A DNA stretch of 64,000 bases from the NCBI RefSeq assembly GCF_958979055.1, contig NC_084890.1, positions 27,356,616-27,420,615 on the forward strand, written 5' to 3'. The translations under genes and the position numbers were made by a program. The notes below the pieces were generated by a model that saw nothing but the letters and a program-made list of their open reading frames with translations, searched no databases and was not told the DNA's origin. Positions 1 to 12,349 of the stretch are shown here, one piece after another (position 1 is the first letter of the stretch; the number at the start of each line of letters is the position of its first letter). Origin of the DNA: Alnus glutinosa (taxonomy: Eukaryota > Streptophyta > Magnoliopsida > Fagales > Betulaceae).

Positions 1-1128
1 TTTTATTCCTCACAAAGTCTTAGGCCCGACTTTAGCCTTATTTAACTCATGTAGAACATCATCTACAAAAAGCTAGGGTTTTTATTGGAAAAGCTTTCAC
101 CTTTACCATTCCTACACCCTTTAAATACGCCTACATACACATATGTTATCAACGTAAAAAACGTAAAGCGCAAGAAGCTCATAGACAAAATAGACTATGT
201 TAGGGAGTGAAAGGTTAAATCCTTATAGCCTTGGACTCCAAAAACTCCAAGAACACTCCATCTTTCCTTCTTTATCTCTTCTCCCTCCACTCTCTCGCTC
301 TAGTCGCTCTAGACAACCAAATGGTCGCTAGGGTTTCTTAAGGTGCCTTAAATAAGCTCCCTCTACTTCTACATCTTTTTGGAGTTATCTAAATTGCATG
401 CAGTCTGTCATCGTTAGAATGGTGCTCGTGCCATTCGATCGCTATGGTATTTTTTTTATCAATTTATCCTACGTGGCTTCGCTCCATACTGTTTGAATGT
501 CTTAACCATTATCTTTTATTTATTTCTTAGCCCTTGTTAATGTGTTCTTAATCTTATTTTAGAATAGGGTATTACAGGGTACGAATGTAACTAAGAATGT
601 ATCCTCTAGAACTCGATTCTTAAAATCCTTGATGATCTCCTTCAAACACATTTCAAACAGGATTGCAAATGAAGCATTTTTTCTTGAAGCTTTGAACTTT
701 TTAAATTTGTCTTGTCCAAACACCATTCAAACGTTGTATCGAACAAGAGGTTATGTCTTTCATTCTAAACCAAGTTTGGTAACCATCAATTGAAGACCTA
801 TTTAACCACTAACCTTATATTTACAACCAACCTAGTTTTGACATTAAATTTCCCAACATAAAACCTAACATTTGGGAAAAATATTTCAATTTATGGCATA
901 ATTGGAGCTAAAAAGGAAAGAAAAGGCATTATAAGTGGGACCCACAAGCACGTACACAATCTCTAGGCAATTGCTGACTGTAAGAGAATGGCCTTTACAA
1001 GCACAACTCGACTTGTTAACTAAGAAGAGAATGGCCTTTACAAGTACAATCCTACTTCCACTCCTAGTCGATGTAAGCTAAAGATCACCCATTTTTCAAC
1101 TCTATATGTTAAAATTTCCCACCTATTC
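1..1128. other. Gene-free left edge
   Basis: No convincing gene is visible. Bases 1 to about 575 read like the end of an LTR (promoter-like stretch, then a tail ending GGGTATTACA), but no partner LTR or polyprotein lies in the window, so this is only a guess. A motif starting AAGAGAATGGCCTTTACAAG occurs twice, at about 982 and 1025. Homology to the start of duplication unit B begins only at about 1129. Confidence 0.3.
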
Positions 1129-1156
1129 AACTCAAAATATGTTGTATTTTGAAATT

Positions 1157-1550
1157 GAGAAAATTTCACTTATGACTCATGATCTTTTGTCACTTTTGCA
1201 AAATCTTGTCAAAATTTTCAAAATGCCCCTCATATTTTTAGGAAAAAAAAAACAAAAAAATTTTTTTTCAGGGATTTAAGTATTAATCAAAATTTAATAG
1301 AATTTGCAAAAAGTACCCATGCCTAAATCTTTGAAAAAATTTATAATTTTTGTTTTTTTTTATTAAAAAAAAAAAACACACAATGGTATTTTGAAAATTT
1401 TGACAGGATTTAACGGAAAATTCTAACGAATGGTTGAAATTGAAAAAAAAATAAAATAAAAGATAGATACCCTAAATTAATATTTTTTAAAGTTTAAGCA
1501 CTTAATTGCAAAAATGATGAAAGATCAAGGGTTATCAGTGAAGTTTTCCC
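1157..1550. mobile_element. Mutator-like MITE with 9-bp target duplication
   Basis: A 394-base AT-rich element with inverted ends (GAGAAAATTTCACT at left; complement of the right end GGGAAAACTTCACT, with similarity running on for about 45 bases). It is flanked by the direct repeat TTTGAAATT at 1148-1156 and 1551-1559. Unit B has the unoccupied site at about 12396, with a single copy of the repeat, which proves the boundaries and shows that insertion came after the duplication. Nine-base target duplications are typical of the Mutator superfamily. No coding capacity. Confidence 0.85.
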
Positions 1551-1929
1551 TTTGAAATTTGTTACCTAGAAAAAGAAACCTAATTATAAACGAGTACTCA
1601 AAGGTAGATTTGGGAATGGCCGAACCACCAAAAATAGGTGGTTCAGTCACTCCAACTCTTCTTCTTCTTCTTCTTTTAATTTATTGTAACAGTCTGTGTT
1701 GTTTATTTTAAATGCACGATTCAAGTAAAATATATTGGACCAAGTATAATACCCTAGGCATTACACTGAATCTCAATTCAAATAGAAGCAAGAGTTGTGC
1801 TTATAAGAGCTATAGTCTCCTCATCTCCTTAGTAATTGCCTGAAGTTATGGTTTTGGAAATTCTACTTATGTATAATACCTTCTCTCTCCTATTCAGCTC
1901 CAACTGCATGATACATGTTGAAAGAGTAG

Positions 1930-2145
1930 TGCTAGGAGTATTATAACTTCTACTACAAAGTCTTTTACAAAGTAACATGACAATTCATAATTAGTTAAAG
2001 AATTAAACAAAAAAACTAATTTATCAATTTAATTTGTTAGTAGCTGACTTGTCAACCATCACTCTTAATTATTTCGCTAATTATGAACTACCAAATCAGT
2101 TTGTAAATAATGTTGTAGTTCAAATTGTAGTACCCAAGCATTTTC
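1930..2145. mobile_element. Foldback MITE, present in both units
   Basis: About 215 bases with long imperfect inverted arms: the left arm containing TTCATAATTAGTTAAAGAAT pairs with the right arm containing TAATTATGAACTACCAAATC. A counterpart lies at about 12753-12965 in unit B, so it was present before the tandem duplication. The superfamily is not certain and no target duplication was fixed. Confidence 0.6.
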
Positions 2146-2535
2146 CATGTTGAAATTGGAATATGCTTTTTATTACAATTTTATTCAAATTTATGTGACT
2201 TTTCATAATTATAGTGAAATAGTTAAGAGTGTACCATTAATAATTAAACACTAATTAATTAAATTAACAAATTAGATTTTTTTGCTTATTTATTTCTTAA
2301 AGAGTAGTGCTAGATACTATGTTTTTATTCTACAATTGTCCAACAATGTTTTCGTGGCACTTCTAATCTACCATTGGATCTCTTTTTTATTTATTTATTT
2401 AACAATGATTAATCCAATGGTTAGTTGGGAGCTTCGCGTCAGCCTTGTAGGATGAATGTCAAATAAAATTATAGTATATAGTACTTCTCTTTCACAAGTT
2501 ATAAACTGCCACATCAATTTATTATAAAAATTAAA

Positions 2536-2537
<2 letters not shown>

Positions 2538-2621
<84 letters not shown>
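2538..2621. repeat. (TA)n microsatellite
   Basis: An almost pure run of about 42 TA units directly left of an inverted-repeat element. The matching position in unit B (about 13580) has no such run, so it arose or grew after the duplication. Confidence 0.95.
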
Positions 2622-2625
<4 letters not shown>

Positions 2626-3447
2626 AAAAGTAAACATAACCCCCTCAAACTACCACTCAATTGTCAATGTATCCCCTAAACAACCAATTGCGTTAATGCC
2701 CCCCTCTAAACTACCAAAAAATGTCAATGTCCCCCCTAAGACCAACAAAAAGACAAAAATGACCCTAATTTTTTTTTGAATAAGACAAAAATATCCTCAT
2801 AAATTCAAAAAATTAAAACTAAAACTAAAAAACTTACAAAAAAAATAAAAAACTAAAAAAAAAAAAAATTAAATGAAAAACGAAAAAAAAAATTTTAAAA
2901 AAAAGAACAAATTTTTTATTCTTTAAAAAAAAAAAAAGCAAACAAAAAATAACAGAAATTTATTTTTTATTTTTTAAAAAATAAAACAAATGAAAAAAAA
3001 AACCAGTTTTTATTAAATTAAAAAACAAAAAAGAACAATTTTTTTTTTAAAGAAAAAAAAAAACGAAAAAACAAAAAATAACTGATTTTTTAAAAAAATA
3101 AAAAAATAAAACAAATGAAAAAAAAAAAACCAGTTTTTATTAAATTAAAAAAAACGAAAAAGAACAATTTTTTTTTAAAAGAAAAAAATGAAAAAAAAAA
3201 ACTGAAAATTATTTTTTAAAAAATAAATAAATAAATAAATAAATAATAGTTTTAATTTTTTATTATTTTTTTGGAATAAAATTTTGTTATTTTCTATTTT
3301 TTTAATAATTTTATGAAGGACATTTTTGTCATTAGGGTGACATTGACATTTTTTGATAGTTTAAGGGGGGACATTAACGCAATTAGTAGTTTGAGAGGTA
3401 CATTGACAATGATGTGGTAGTTTGAGGTGATTATGTGTATTTTTCTT
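2622..3447. mobile_element. Mutator-like inverted-repeat element, 0.83 kb
   Basis: Long terminal inverted repeats: the left end reads AGGGAAAAGTAAACATAA then CTCAAACTACCACTCAATTG, and the right end is its complement (GGTAGTTTGAGG, TATGTGTATTTTTCTT). The middle is homopolymer-rich A/T sequence without a reading frame. Relatives lie at 28217-28929 and 50510-50942. It is absent at the matching site of unit B (about 13585). The exact target duplication is blurred by the TA repeat in which it sits. Confidence 0.75.
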
Positions 3448-3539
3448 ATATATATAGTACTATCCTAACCACTCTGAAATTTTTACCTAGAAAATTACAC
3501 CTCCTACTTTCCAATTGGGCCCGTTATCACGTGCTTCTG

Positions 3540-3689
3540 CCTGCGCCATTTAAGTGATCCATCACTGATAAAGTTAATTACTAATTAGGCCCACCATTTC
3601 TTTTACAAGTATTACCTGCGCCATTTAAGTGATCCATCACTGATAAAGTTAATTACTAATTAGGCCCACCATTTCTTTTACAAGTATTA
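3540..3689. repeat. Perfect 75-bp tandem duplication
   Basis: The 75-base unit starting CCTGCGCCATTTAAGTGATC occurs twice head to tail (3540-3614 and 3615-3689) without a visible difference. Unit B has it once (about 13675-13755). It lies in the 3' flank of the minus-strand TPR-like gene and must be recent, because the copies are identical. Confidence 0.95.
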
Positions 3690-3921
3690 CTTAAATTAAC
3701 AAAGAGTTTTCCTCAATGCATTATATATAGTCATGAGTGACTCGAAATTGAAAAAAATAAATAAATAGAAATTATGATCAAATGGTTAAACAAAGAATTG
3801 CAAATAATTCTTGTTAAAACTGTATGAAATATCCGAAGTGCTTTCATCGCTGCCATGCACCAACATTGCTATTTGCTACCTGTCTTCGATCGGACTTTGT
3901 GTGGATGGAAAATGAGGTGAG

Positions 3922-6680
3922 TTAATCGGGAAGGCCTTGTGGATCGGGGATTCCTCCTCCTTCAACAGCTTTTATGTATTCTTTCCACCATGTTTTTGCA
4001 GGCTCCTTCTGATCTAACATAGTGAATATAATAGCCTGCACAAGTAGGAATATAAGAGGAACACATTGCGAATTTGATCAAGAAACAGCCAGGGACGGAG
4101 TCAGAAGTTCCTATGGGCAGGGGCCGGTGGTAAAAAAAAATTATTGGTAGGGGCCAATAGGCTAAATTTTTAGTTTTTTAGCTTATATATATTTTTTTTT
4201 GAGATTTTTTTTTTTTTTTTAAGCTAAGAATTTTTTTTTTCAAGGAAATTGGGGGGGCCATGGCCCCTGCCAGCCCCCCCCTCCCTCCGTCTCTGGAAAC
4301 AGCACTATCGGAACTTAATAGGAGAAATAGGCTCGGAAACAGCCGGAACTACCGAGATATTCTATCCAGGTAATTGCCGACCTAAAAAATTGCATCTATG
4401 CCATTTAAAAGGATATAAATATAATTTTTTTAATTACATCTATGCCATTCCAGGAGAACACCAGGAGATGTTCTAGCATTTCTCTTTGTCAAGAGCACAC
4501 TCTGCTCCTCTCTTGGTTGCCGTGGAACTTAAATCCTATGATTTCTTTTTTTCTACACAACACTGGGGAAGTGTGGGGAAAGTTCTATGCAAGAGATTTA
4601 ATATTGAAGTATTACTCTCAAGCTACAAAGTGGGTCTTTGTGATTCCTCTTCATTAATTCCTTTTCATTTTTGTTTTTTATTCTTAAATTAGTATTCTTG
4701 AAGATTATGTAACGCACATACCTTGTAAAGAGGAACTCGAGCATCTGAAGGACCAACTCGCTGATTGAGGCAGTTGTATTTCGAGGCCTCTTCATATCTT
4801 CCCTGTATAATTAAGCTCGACATTCCAATATCAACAGTGAGTGATTAAAGATAATTAGAAGAATGCTTAGCGATGTCCAATCTGGTTTACTCGAGCAATG
4901 GATCTTATTTTCTCTCAATTTTTCATCCTTTTTGGACCATTACCTAGGATTTGAAACCATGCATCTTGTTTCTTTTTATTGGAACAGAGTACAAGGAAAC
5001 ATCAATCTTAACAACGAAGAGAAGATCATGAAGATCGAGAATGATGAGAATTAAGCAGCATGCAGCATGCAGCATGATGATAAACACATATATGCAAGAC
5101 GTGATAGACTCATGCTATATTTGCTGATATGTACTCTTGATGATAAGGTTGTAAATGTTATAAATACTACGTTGTTTTGGACAAAACAATGTAATTATGA
5201 GGACCTCGATCAATCAAAGGTACTTTTCAAAGAAATTACAGTGCTAAACGTGAATGCTCTAGCTCATATATACTTCCTACAACCTAAGAATTCGAAAGTG
5301 AAGCGCCATCAAGAAGTTGACTAATATATGCATAAGAACACTCAAAGCAAGTATTTGCTAGTACTTATAATTTTTAGATATATACGTAAATTTGAGCGTG
5401 TTAAATTATCGGTTGTATAAAAAGCTTAAATTTTTAAATTTAATATTTAAATACTCTTCAAACATGTAGGATCAAACAATGCTCAAATTATTTTAATTGA
5501 AATGTGAATAAACGATAGAGTCGAAGTGGGGAAGTATTAGGTCATACCAGGCATATGAGAACTTCAACAAGTGCCATCTCCACATTGAACTCAGGCTCCG
5601 GATCCCCATTGCAGTCCTTATAGGCCTTTTGCAGTACCTTCACCGCTTCATCACCCTTTCCAAGTTTCAATTGCTGCATTGCCGCCTCCTATATAGTTGT
5701 GAAAAAAAGATAAATAATAATAATAATAATAATAAAGAAGAGAGGCAACGTGTTAGAGTTAAACTGACCACTATTAAAGATATAGAGGCCTCGAAGTGCA
5801 TTAAGTTGCCAAGTAATCTTACTCAAGTTTGTTTTTGATTGACTAAAACTTAATTAGCAAAGTTTGTTGATTATGTTGATATGATATTGTATATATCAGT
5901 TATCATTGATTTCTATAAAATTTGAAACCTAGGGCGACAAGTTTAAGTGTGACTTTTCTAGTATTTAAATATTAATTAAATAATTTTATTTTTAGTTTTT
6001 TTTTTTTTTTTATTTAAACATTGTTCTTCTCACTTTTTTATCGTATTTTTTTTTCCCAAATAACATGTAGAATTTATCTCTATTACGAGACATTAATTTA
6101 GTTTCAATGAATAACATATTTTCTATTGAGCTACATATAAACATATAATTCTTTTTTTTTTTTAATTTAATTTACGCAAAACGAAATTTACATCATTTCA
6201 GTTTTACATTCACACAACATTAAATTTATGAGTTTTGTTACCACTTTAGAGTTGTCATTCTATTTTTCTCTTTCTTTCTCTCTAAAGTCTCAATATCTTG
6301 AATTCAATTATTTGTAATTTTTTTTTTTACCATAATTAGGTTTTATTAAGAAGCATTGAACCCTCTTTATCATACTTGAAGCCTTAATTTTTTATTTTTT
6401 TTTGTTAATATAAAAAGAAAACGTAATTATCTATTTGAAGCCTTATTCCAATGGGGCGGTAGCCAATCAACCTGCCCCCTAATAGGAGGTTAACTTTTCA
6501 TATAGCAGCTAAAGCTACAAGATGCTACTTGAACATCGAGGGAAGTCTAATATTGTTGCTCAAGCTTTACTTGTTACGCATTTTATAATTCAAGCTTGAG
6601 CTTGCCTTCTATATGAACTCCATTAATATACATACTCAAACAGCCTAGAAATAAAGCTATGCATACTATTATCAAGATAG

Positions 6681-6750
<70 letters not shown>

Positions 6751-7374
6751 ACAGCTGCAGTACTGAGCAGAGAAATATACCTTAATTACAGTTTCAACGT
6801 CTGCGGTTGAAGGCTTTTTACTACTCTTATACGACGTCGAAAAGGAGCCATATCTTTTGGGCTTTCCCTGACTTGAAGAGAGGTAGACACTCATATCCAA
6901 CAACGATTTCAGCGCGACCCTCCCACCCTTCGGGTAAATAGTTGTCGTAATTTGAGATTTCTGATTCTTCACAATTGCTATGGCTATTGGACTCATCATC
7001 GTAGAGCCGCAGCTGATGATACCCAGAACACAAGCCAATGCCAGCGATGCGCCTACGCTCCCTCTCACAATTTTCTTCCCATCATCCCTACTGTTGGGAC
7101 AGTTTTCAGATTGGTGACGTACGCCTTTTGATGGTGGGATTATTTCCCAACACCCATCATTGGTCGAAGGTTTTGGGAACCCATTAATGGCACAAACAAG
7201 ACTGGAGCCATGCCGAGGCGGGCGGTAGATTGAATTGTTAGTGTTTGTAAGTGGAAGAGATGAAAGAGTGAAACTTTTATGAGGCTTGGTTAGCCTTGTA
7301 GGCTTGACAGGGGAAGGGATACGTAGGGGGAGAGTGGGCTGAGGCCCGTAGCGGAGGCAAAGTGAAGATTCCAT
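3922..7374 (-). CDS. Membrane-anchored TPR-like protein, probably plastid, unit A copy
   Basis: Four exons: 7374-6781, 5688-5548, 4802-4722 and 4035-3922 (stop TAA). All introns are GT-AG and every junction is phase 0, giving 309 residues. The ATG at 7374 opens the longest frame and is shared with the unit B copy. Residues 1-60 are rich in Ser, Pro, Thr and Lys and poor in acids, like a chloroplast transit peptide. A hydrophobic segment lies at about 107-133 ([14 protein letters not shown]). Exons 2 and 3 form TPR-like helical hairpins ([26 protein letters not shown]), then [11 protein letters not shown] and a short exon with [11 protein letters not shown]. No catalytic motif is seen. The plus-strand neighbour shares the structure of exons 2-4, so they are ancient paralogues. 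Intron 1 carries a TA repeat and intron 3 a hAT MITE. The function is unknown; targeting is inferred. Confidence 0.85.
4090..4295. mobile_element. hAT-type MITE in intron 3 of the TPR-like gene
   Basis: A 206-base element starting CAGGGACGGAG and ending CTCCGTCTCTG (imperfect 11-base inverted ends), with a C/G-homopolymer core (GGGGCCATGGCCCCTGCC). It is flanked by a perfect 8-base direct repeat GAAACAGC (4082-4089, 4296-4303). Unit B has the empty site (about 14135, one copy AAAACAGC). Eight-base duplications fit the hAT superfamily. Non-coding. Confidence 0.9.
6685..6747. repeat. (TA)n microsatellite in intron 1
   Basis: About 31 TA units just inside intron 1 of the unit A minus-strand gene, some 33 bases beyond the splice donor. 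The unit B copy has only a few TA units at the matching spot (about 23708). Confidence 0.95.
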
Positions 7375-9469
7375 GGAGCGGCGGTTTCTGCTTGCCTTCA
7401 GGAATTAGATCGGGCGGCTATCTCATTGTAGCATGAAGGATACCACTACTTATTATTGTTCATAATTTGGATTCCCCATGGCTGACAGCCTGACCAAAAA
7501 AAGAGTCTGCCTGGAAGTAAGGTATCGATTATCGGCTTACTACTTCAAGCAAAAGTCTCATTAATTAATTAACTGGCAAGGCATCATTTTAATGCCTTTT
7601 TTTTTTTTTAGAAAGAACGTGTTACACATGTATGAGGAAGAGTCCTGTCAATAAGTTTTCAAATTAAATATAATGATGTACTAGTAATTTATATATGACT
7701 CACCTCAATAATATAATATTGTCTGCTTTTGACTTTTTCGAATCAGACATCTTAGGAGGACACTCATCCTGATACTACTCTCGTAAAATTACGCTTAATT
7801 ACGAAGTTCTGATATGTTCATGACCATCACAGTTTTAAAACACGTTGTGTCAAAAAGATTATGAATATACATATAAGCACATACTCATTCCCATACCCAA
7901 GCGATGTGGGACGTCGCAGGAATAATGTGATAGTAAAAATTAACTTTTGGATCAACAATGGCTTTGTAAGGAAAAAATAAAAAATCAATAGTTAATTTTC
8001 ACTAACTTGTCATTCTAGTTGTATGGTATTATATATATGCTAGATAGCGTTTTTGGATTATGTATCTATGTTTATAGTTTGGGAACATTTTAGTGAAAGG
8101 TATTTCAAAGAGTTTTAGAAGATGAGAGTACTCTCACATGAGAAATAGAGAAAATAATGGAAATATTTATAATGCCCAAATCACATTAACCTGCAGCATT
8201 AAAGCAATACTTGAGTGTGTGTGTGCATACTATAGTTTATCTTAAATAATCTAATCTCAATCTTGTATTACATATATACATTCACACACACACATATACA
8301 TACACATAAAATCACTCATATGCACACAAAGACAATATTCAAACTCACAATTACAATAATTCAACTTATATCTTTACATAATAAAGAACGTTCTTTTTTA
8401 ACAAAAATACTTAACATGTTCTCGTTACAAACTTAAAAATCGAGTTATATGAGCCTATATGAGCTTAATCGAGCTTATACAAGTTGAGTCTGAATTTTTT
8501 GTTCAAGCTCTTTTTATTTAATAAATGAATCGACCTCGAGCCGAGTCTAAGCTTATCCGCTAGCGGCTCTTTTAATTTGCAGCTCTAGTTTACTAATACT
8601 GAATAGATACTAATTTTTTTTCTTATATATAAATTTTCAATCTTGATATATTTTTTTAATGATCCTTTTAGTACCCATATCTTAGGGTGCGTTTGGGATT
8701 GTGATTTCGTAGACAATAAGTGCGATTTTAAACCAAATCGCAGAACAGAGATCGTTTGGGAACTGCATTTTTAAAAATTGCGATTTGAAAACACAGAAAA
8801 TCTGCTTTTTTAAATCACAGATAAGATAGTATTTTTTTGAAAACGTAGAATTTTAAAGGTAAATTCGCAATTTTAAAGGCTAAACTGCGATTTTGCCAAG
8901 CGCTTAACTGCGTTTTTAAAAATCATTTTTTTCAAATCGCACATTTTAAAATCGTTATTTTAAATCGCACTTTTTGAAATCGCAAACCCAAACGAACCCT
9001 TAATATATCTCTTATATATTGATACTTTGGCCGATGCCCATAAAAATTCCAAGGGCTCCGTTACATGGTAACTCCTATATCTTTTTTAGCAGGTTTTCAC
9101 CTTTTCTGTTCTTTTTCTCCCTTTAATGTGCAACTGTCATTTCGAATCATGCTTGCTTAAAACATAGAATTTCCAAAGAAACGGGCAAAAAGTTCTTGCT
9201 TCTTGTGTAGGAGAGGAACAAGCCGTCTTCCGTACAGTCTGAAAGATTCCTGAAAATTCGTAAGTTTCTTTACCCACCTCGGAAGGTTGTAATCAGAACC
9301 ATTTCATCTCCTTCGACAAGCTATTAGCACAGCCCTCAATTTCTCCTTTGACTTGCTCATATCATATATATATACCATCATTTCTCTTGGTAAATTTTGC
9401 TCCCGTTTCTTTAAAGAAAAAGTTATTATTCCTGATCAGAACAAATCCAGTTAGAAGCTTTGAAATATA
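7375..9469. promoter_or_regulatory. Shared divergent promoter region, unit A
   Basis: This 2.1-kb gap separates the starts of two genes read away from each other. On the plus side a TATATATATA stretch (about 9365-9374) lies some 100 bases before the ATG at 9470 and could be a TATA box. The gap holds a Harbinger-type MITE at 8685-8999 and AT-rich sequence with CA/TA runs (8215-8310). Nothing else coding was seen. Bidirectional control is inferred from layout only. Confidence 0.5.
8685..8999. mobile_element. Harbinger/Tourist-type MITE
   Basis: A 315-base element with inverted ends GGGTGCGTTTGGGATT and CAAACCCAAACGAACCC, flanked by TTA on both sides (8682-8684, 9000-9002). The interior repeats AAATCGCA-type words on both strands. 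The matching place in unit B (about 25750) is an empty site, so insertion post-dates the duplication. The TTA target and the GTTTGG ends are typical of PIF/Harbinger. Non-coding. Confidence 0.9.
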
Positions 9470-11253
9470 ATGGGAAACTTTTACGAAAATTTCTCCATGC
9501 ATACTGAATATGGAGCAGTGGCAGCAACTGCAGCAGCCATCATCATCTTTGGAGGCATTTATGTTGCATGGGATTATGCAAGTCGTGCTCTAAAAAGAAA
9601 ACATGTTCTGTCGAGGTCCATGTCCATTGGGGTTCTCCATGGTGGCAAACTGTCGTTGCAGAGAATGATTAATTATCATCAAGCCGGAGCAGATCCACAA
9701 ATAGCAGATAGACCTGAGAATGATTTGAATTCATTACTTAACGCCACGCATCCTGATTTATGGAAGCTGCGGGTTTGCCGTCTCTCTACTTCCATATTGC
9801 TTACTTTTCGCTCTGTCTAATTTCTATTGACAGTCAATATTTTATTATCTTTTTCCAGTTTAAATACTTGCAGTTCACCAACATATATACTTTAATTTCT
9901 CCCTAATTTAATTTGGTTTCCAGATCTTCTGGAAACAATTTGTGGAATATTCAAAACTTCCTGAATCTTTCCTCAAAACATTGGCAAATTAGTTGTAGGC
10001 CACTGTTTGCGGATGGGACTAATTAAAGTTTGCTATGTTATGTAGGTATAATTATATATATATTATGATCGAGGTATCCAGGGCTTTGTCCCGACTAGAT
10101 TTTCAAAAAATTAAACCATGCAAAGCGCCCATTCCATATGGATCAGATAAGCTCGAGCTTTCGCCTACAGGCGTGGCCCCAAGAGATTATATGTACTGAA
10201 GGAGAAAATTGAACTCTAGACCTAATGTTTTATGGCATAAGGGTGTACAAGCAATTACAGTTAGCGGCTATTTCCTCTAACCGCAAATGCTTTATGCAGT
10301 TATTCAATTTTCGTAACCGCGAGCGCTCCACCTTAGACGGTTAGTTATTATTGAAACTCATAACCGCTTTTTGAAAATGGGCATTTTGGGCCTATTTTGG
10401 TCTTTCAGACCTTTCTTAAGCCTCTTTTTAGGGCATATTATAGATGGTTTTGGGCCTTTTTAAAATAATTAGAAGAATTCAAAATGTAACATAGTTCAAG
10501 AATATTATTATTATTGTTATTTTAATGAATAAAGATCAATTTCATTACATTCAAAATGAAAACCCTCTATCAAACGCACCAAAACGTCGTTTTGAATATT
10601 ATTATTATTAGGAAAAATTGTTAGCGATTATTAACCGACTTTGCCTACCCCTAAAACCGCTAACCACTCTGCCATAGGCAGCTAGCAATTTTTTCTAACC
10701 GCCTACTAAAGCAGTTAGCAGTTATTAGACAGTTAATAACCACCCGTTTATACACCCTTATTATGAGGCAACAAGATTAATTGACCTACTACTCAAATCA
10801 ACCCCTTGGGTTGGGTGGTTAATTATAATTGTCTCTAACAATTGACTAGACTACATTATTCAAAAAGCTATTTTCTCTTGGAAGATTGTGAATTTTGCTT
10901 GAGGCTGGAAATGAGTGGAAAAGAAGACGAGGCAGTGAGAACACTAGAAAAAGCATTTATAAAGACCCGGAAGGATCGGAAAGCACATGAAGCCTACGAG
11001 ATTGAAATGTTAGTTGTGGAAATGCTTATCTACAAGGTGTACTTGAACTTCACACCCTGATATTTTTTGTTGTTTTTTTTTTTCCTTTTTTCAGTCACAA
11101 CTCTTTGGACAGAGGTTTTGCATGTACTGATCGATCAGTCTAACACAAATTAAGAAGCTTTGCTTTGACCTTCAGGGAGATTTCGTAAAGGCTTCTGAAT
11201 GCAAATGCTTGGAGCATGTAGAGATTTCAGATGCACGGCGTCCGCTATACAAG
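9470..11253 (+). pseudogene. TPR-like membrane protein gene, unit A copy, truncated
   Basis: Exon 1 (9470-9772) encodes 101 residues with a membrane segment at about 15-35 (AVAATAAAIIIFGGIYVAW), almost identical to the unit B copy. The exon 2 remnant (10905-11036, from LEMSGKEDEAV) has lost its first 15 bases together with the intron 1 splice acceptor, through a deletion of about 55-60 bases relative to unit B. Exon 3 is 11176-11253. The final exon is missing, because the duplication joint lies in intron 3. Without the acceptor no in-frame splice from exon 1 to exon 2 is apparent. Reading on from exon 1 would give a 116-residue protein ending in intron sequence at 9820. A hAT MITE sits in intron 1. 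Probably a pseudogene, unless the short exon 1 product is used. Confidence 0.8.
10240..10758. mobile_element. hAT-type MITE in intron 1 of the plus-strand gene
   Basis: About 519 bases with ends AGGGTGTACAAGCAATTAC and TTTATACACCCT, plus many subterminal copies of AACCGCTAACCGC-like words. A partner sits at about 26625-27139 in unit B, so it predates the duplication; in unit B its left end is cut by a deletion. Related elements occur at 44429-44796 and 50415-52296. Assignment to hAT rests on end sequence and family resemblance, since the target duplication is no longer clear. Confidence 0.7.
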
Positions 11254-12349
11254 GTATATATATATCCTTAATTCTCTGTCACAGCAAACCAAACAAAAAA
11301 AAAATAAAAATTCAAGAACATCATTAAGTTTATGATAAATCTGTTACCGATACGTGCGTGTGTATATATATAATATAAATTTTTGGACACCCTTTTAGTC
11401 CCATTGCAAGCCGGTTTGCAAGGGCGCCGGTGCATAGATAATGACTTAAAAAAAAATCTATAACATAATTTTTAATCATGTTTGAAAGCTTAAGAATGCG
11501 TCAATTAATGAGTAATAATGTTCACATTTATATCAAATCATAACTCTTTTTTCAAACAACAAACATCCACCAAAACATATTAACCAACATATATAGCATG
11601 TGGCTTAATTAACTTATTAGAAAACCATTAATAAACAATATAATTCATGGCACAAAATACTCTTCCAAATACAAAACACTTTTTAGAAAAAAAATTCCCA
11701 CGTTATTATAGGAATATTTTGAGAAAACATGTGCTTACTTTTTCAGTAAAGGGATTAACTTATTAAAAAAACTTCAAAAAAAAAAATAATAATTAGAGAG
11801 ATGTGGCCCCATGGCCACCTCTAATGGAGGAGAGAGGTGGTAAAACTGTTTATGCATGCAAGCAGTTTTGGACGGAAGGAGTGAAACGAAGACTGTGAAA
11901 AACTTAAAAAAATTAAAAATCAGATTTAAAAACGGGGGAAGTAAATTCAAATCGCACAAAAAAATGCAAAGAGTACTTTTAACCAAAATTTCTTTTTAAA
12001 TTTTTAAATTTTTTATAAGTAAGAAGTTCTCTACACTCTTTTGTACATGTATTCTCAAAATAAGAATGTTTAGTATTTACTTTTTTGAAAACACTACCAA
12101 ACAATTTTCTTAAATGAAGCCTATAAAAAGCAGTTTCTCAAACTTGGACCTCACTAAAAAAATACTTCAATTCTCGATCACCAAAAAATACTTATCACAT
12201 TTAATTTGTTTCACGTCAAAACACTTTTTCAAATGGAAAACACTTTCAAAGAGACATACTCCATAACAATTTCAGCCAAAGTTGTTGTATTAGATGATTA
12301 TATACAACAACTTACCCAACATTTCCTGCCCTTCCCTTATCAGCACAAA

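Noticed and set aside
2395-2637. Open frame of alternating Tyr and Ile on the minus strand
   Set aside because: It is only the translation of a TA microsatellite.
6583-6780. Continuation of the TPR-like exon 1 frame beyond 6781
   Set aside because: It runs through the splice donor GTATAT into a TA repeat; the unit B copy splices at the same place and the phase fits exon 2.
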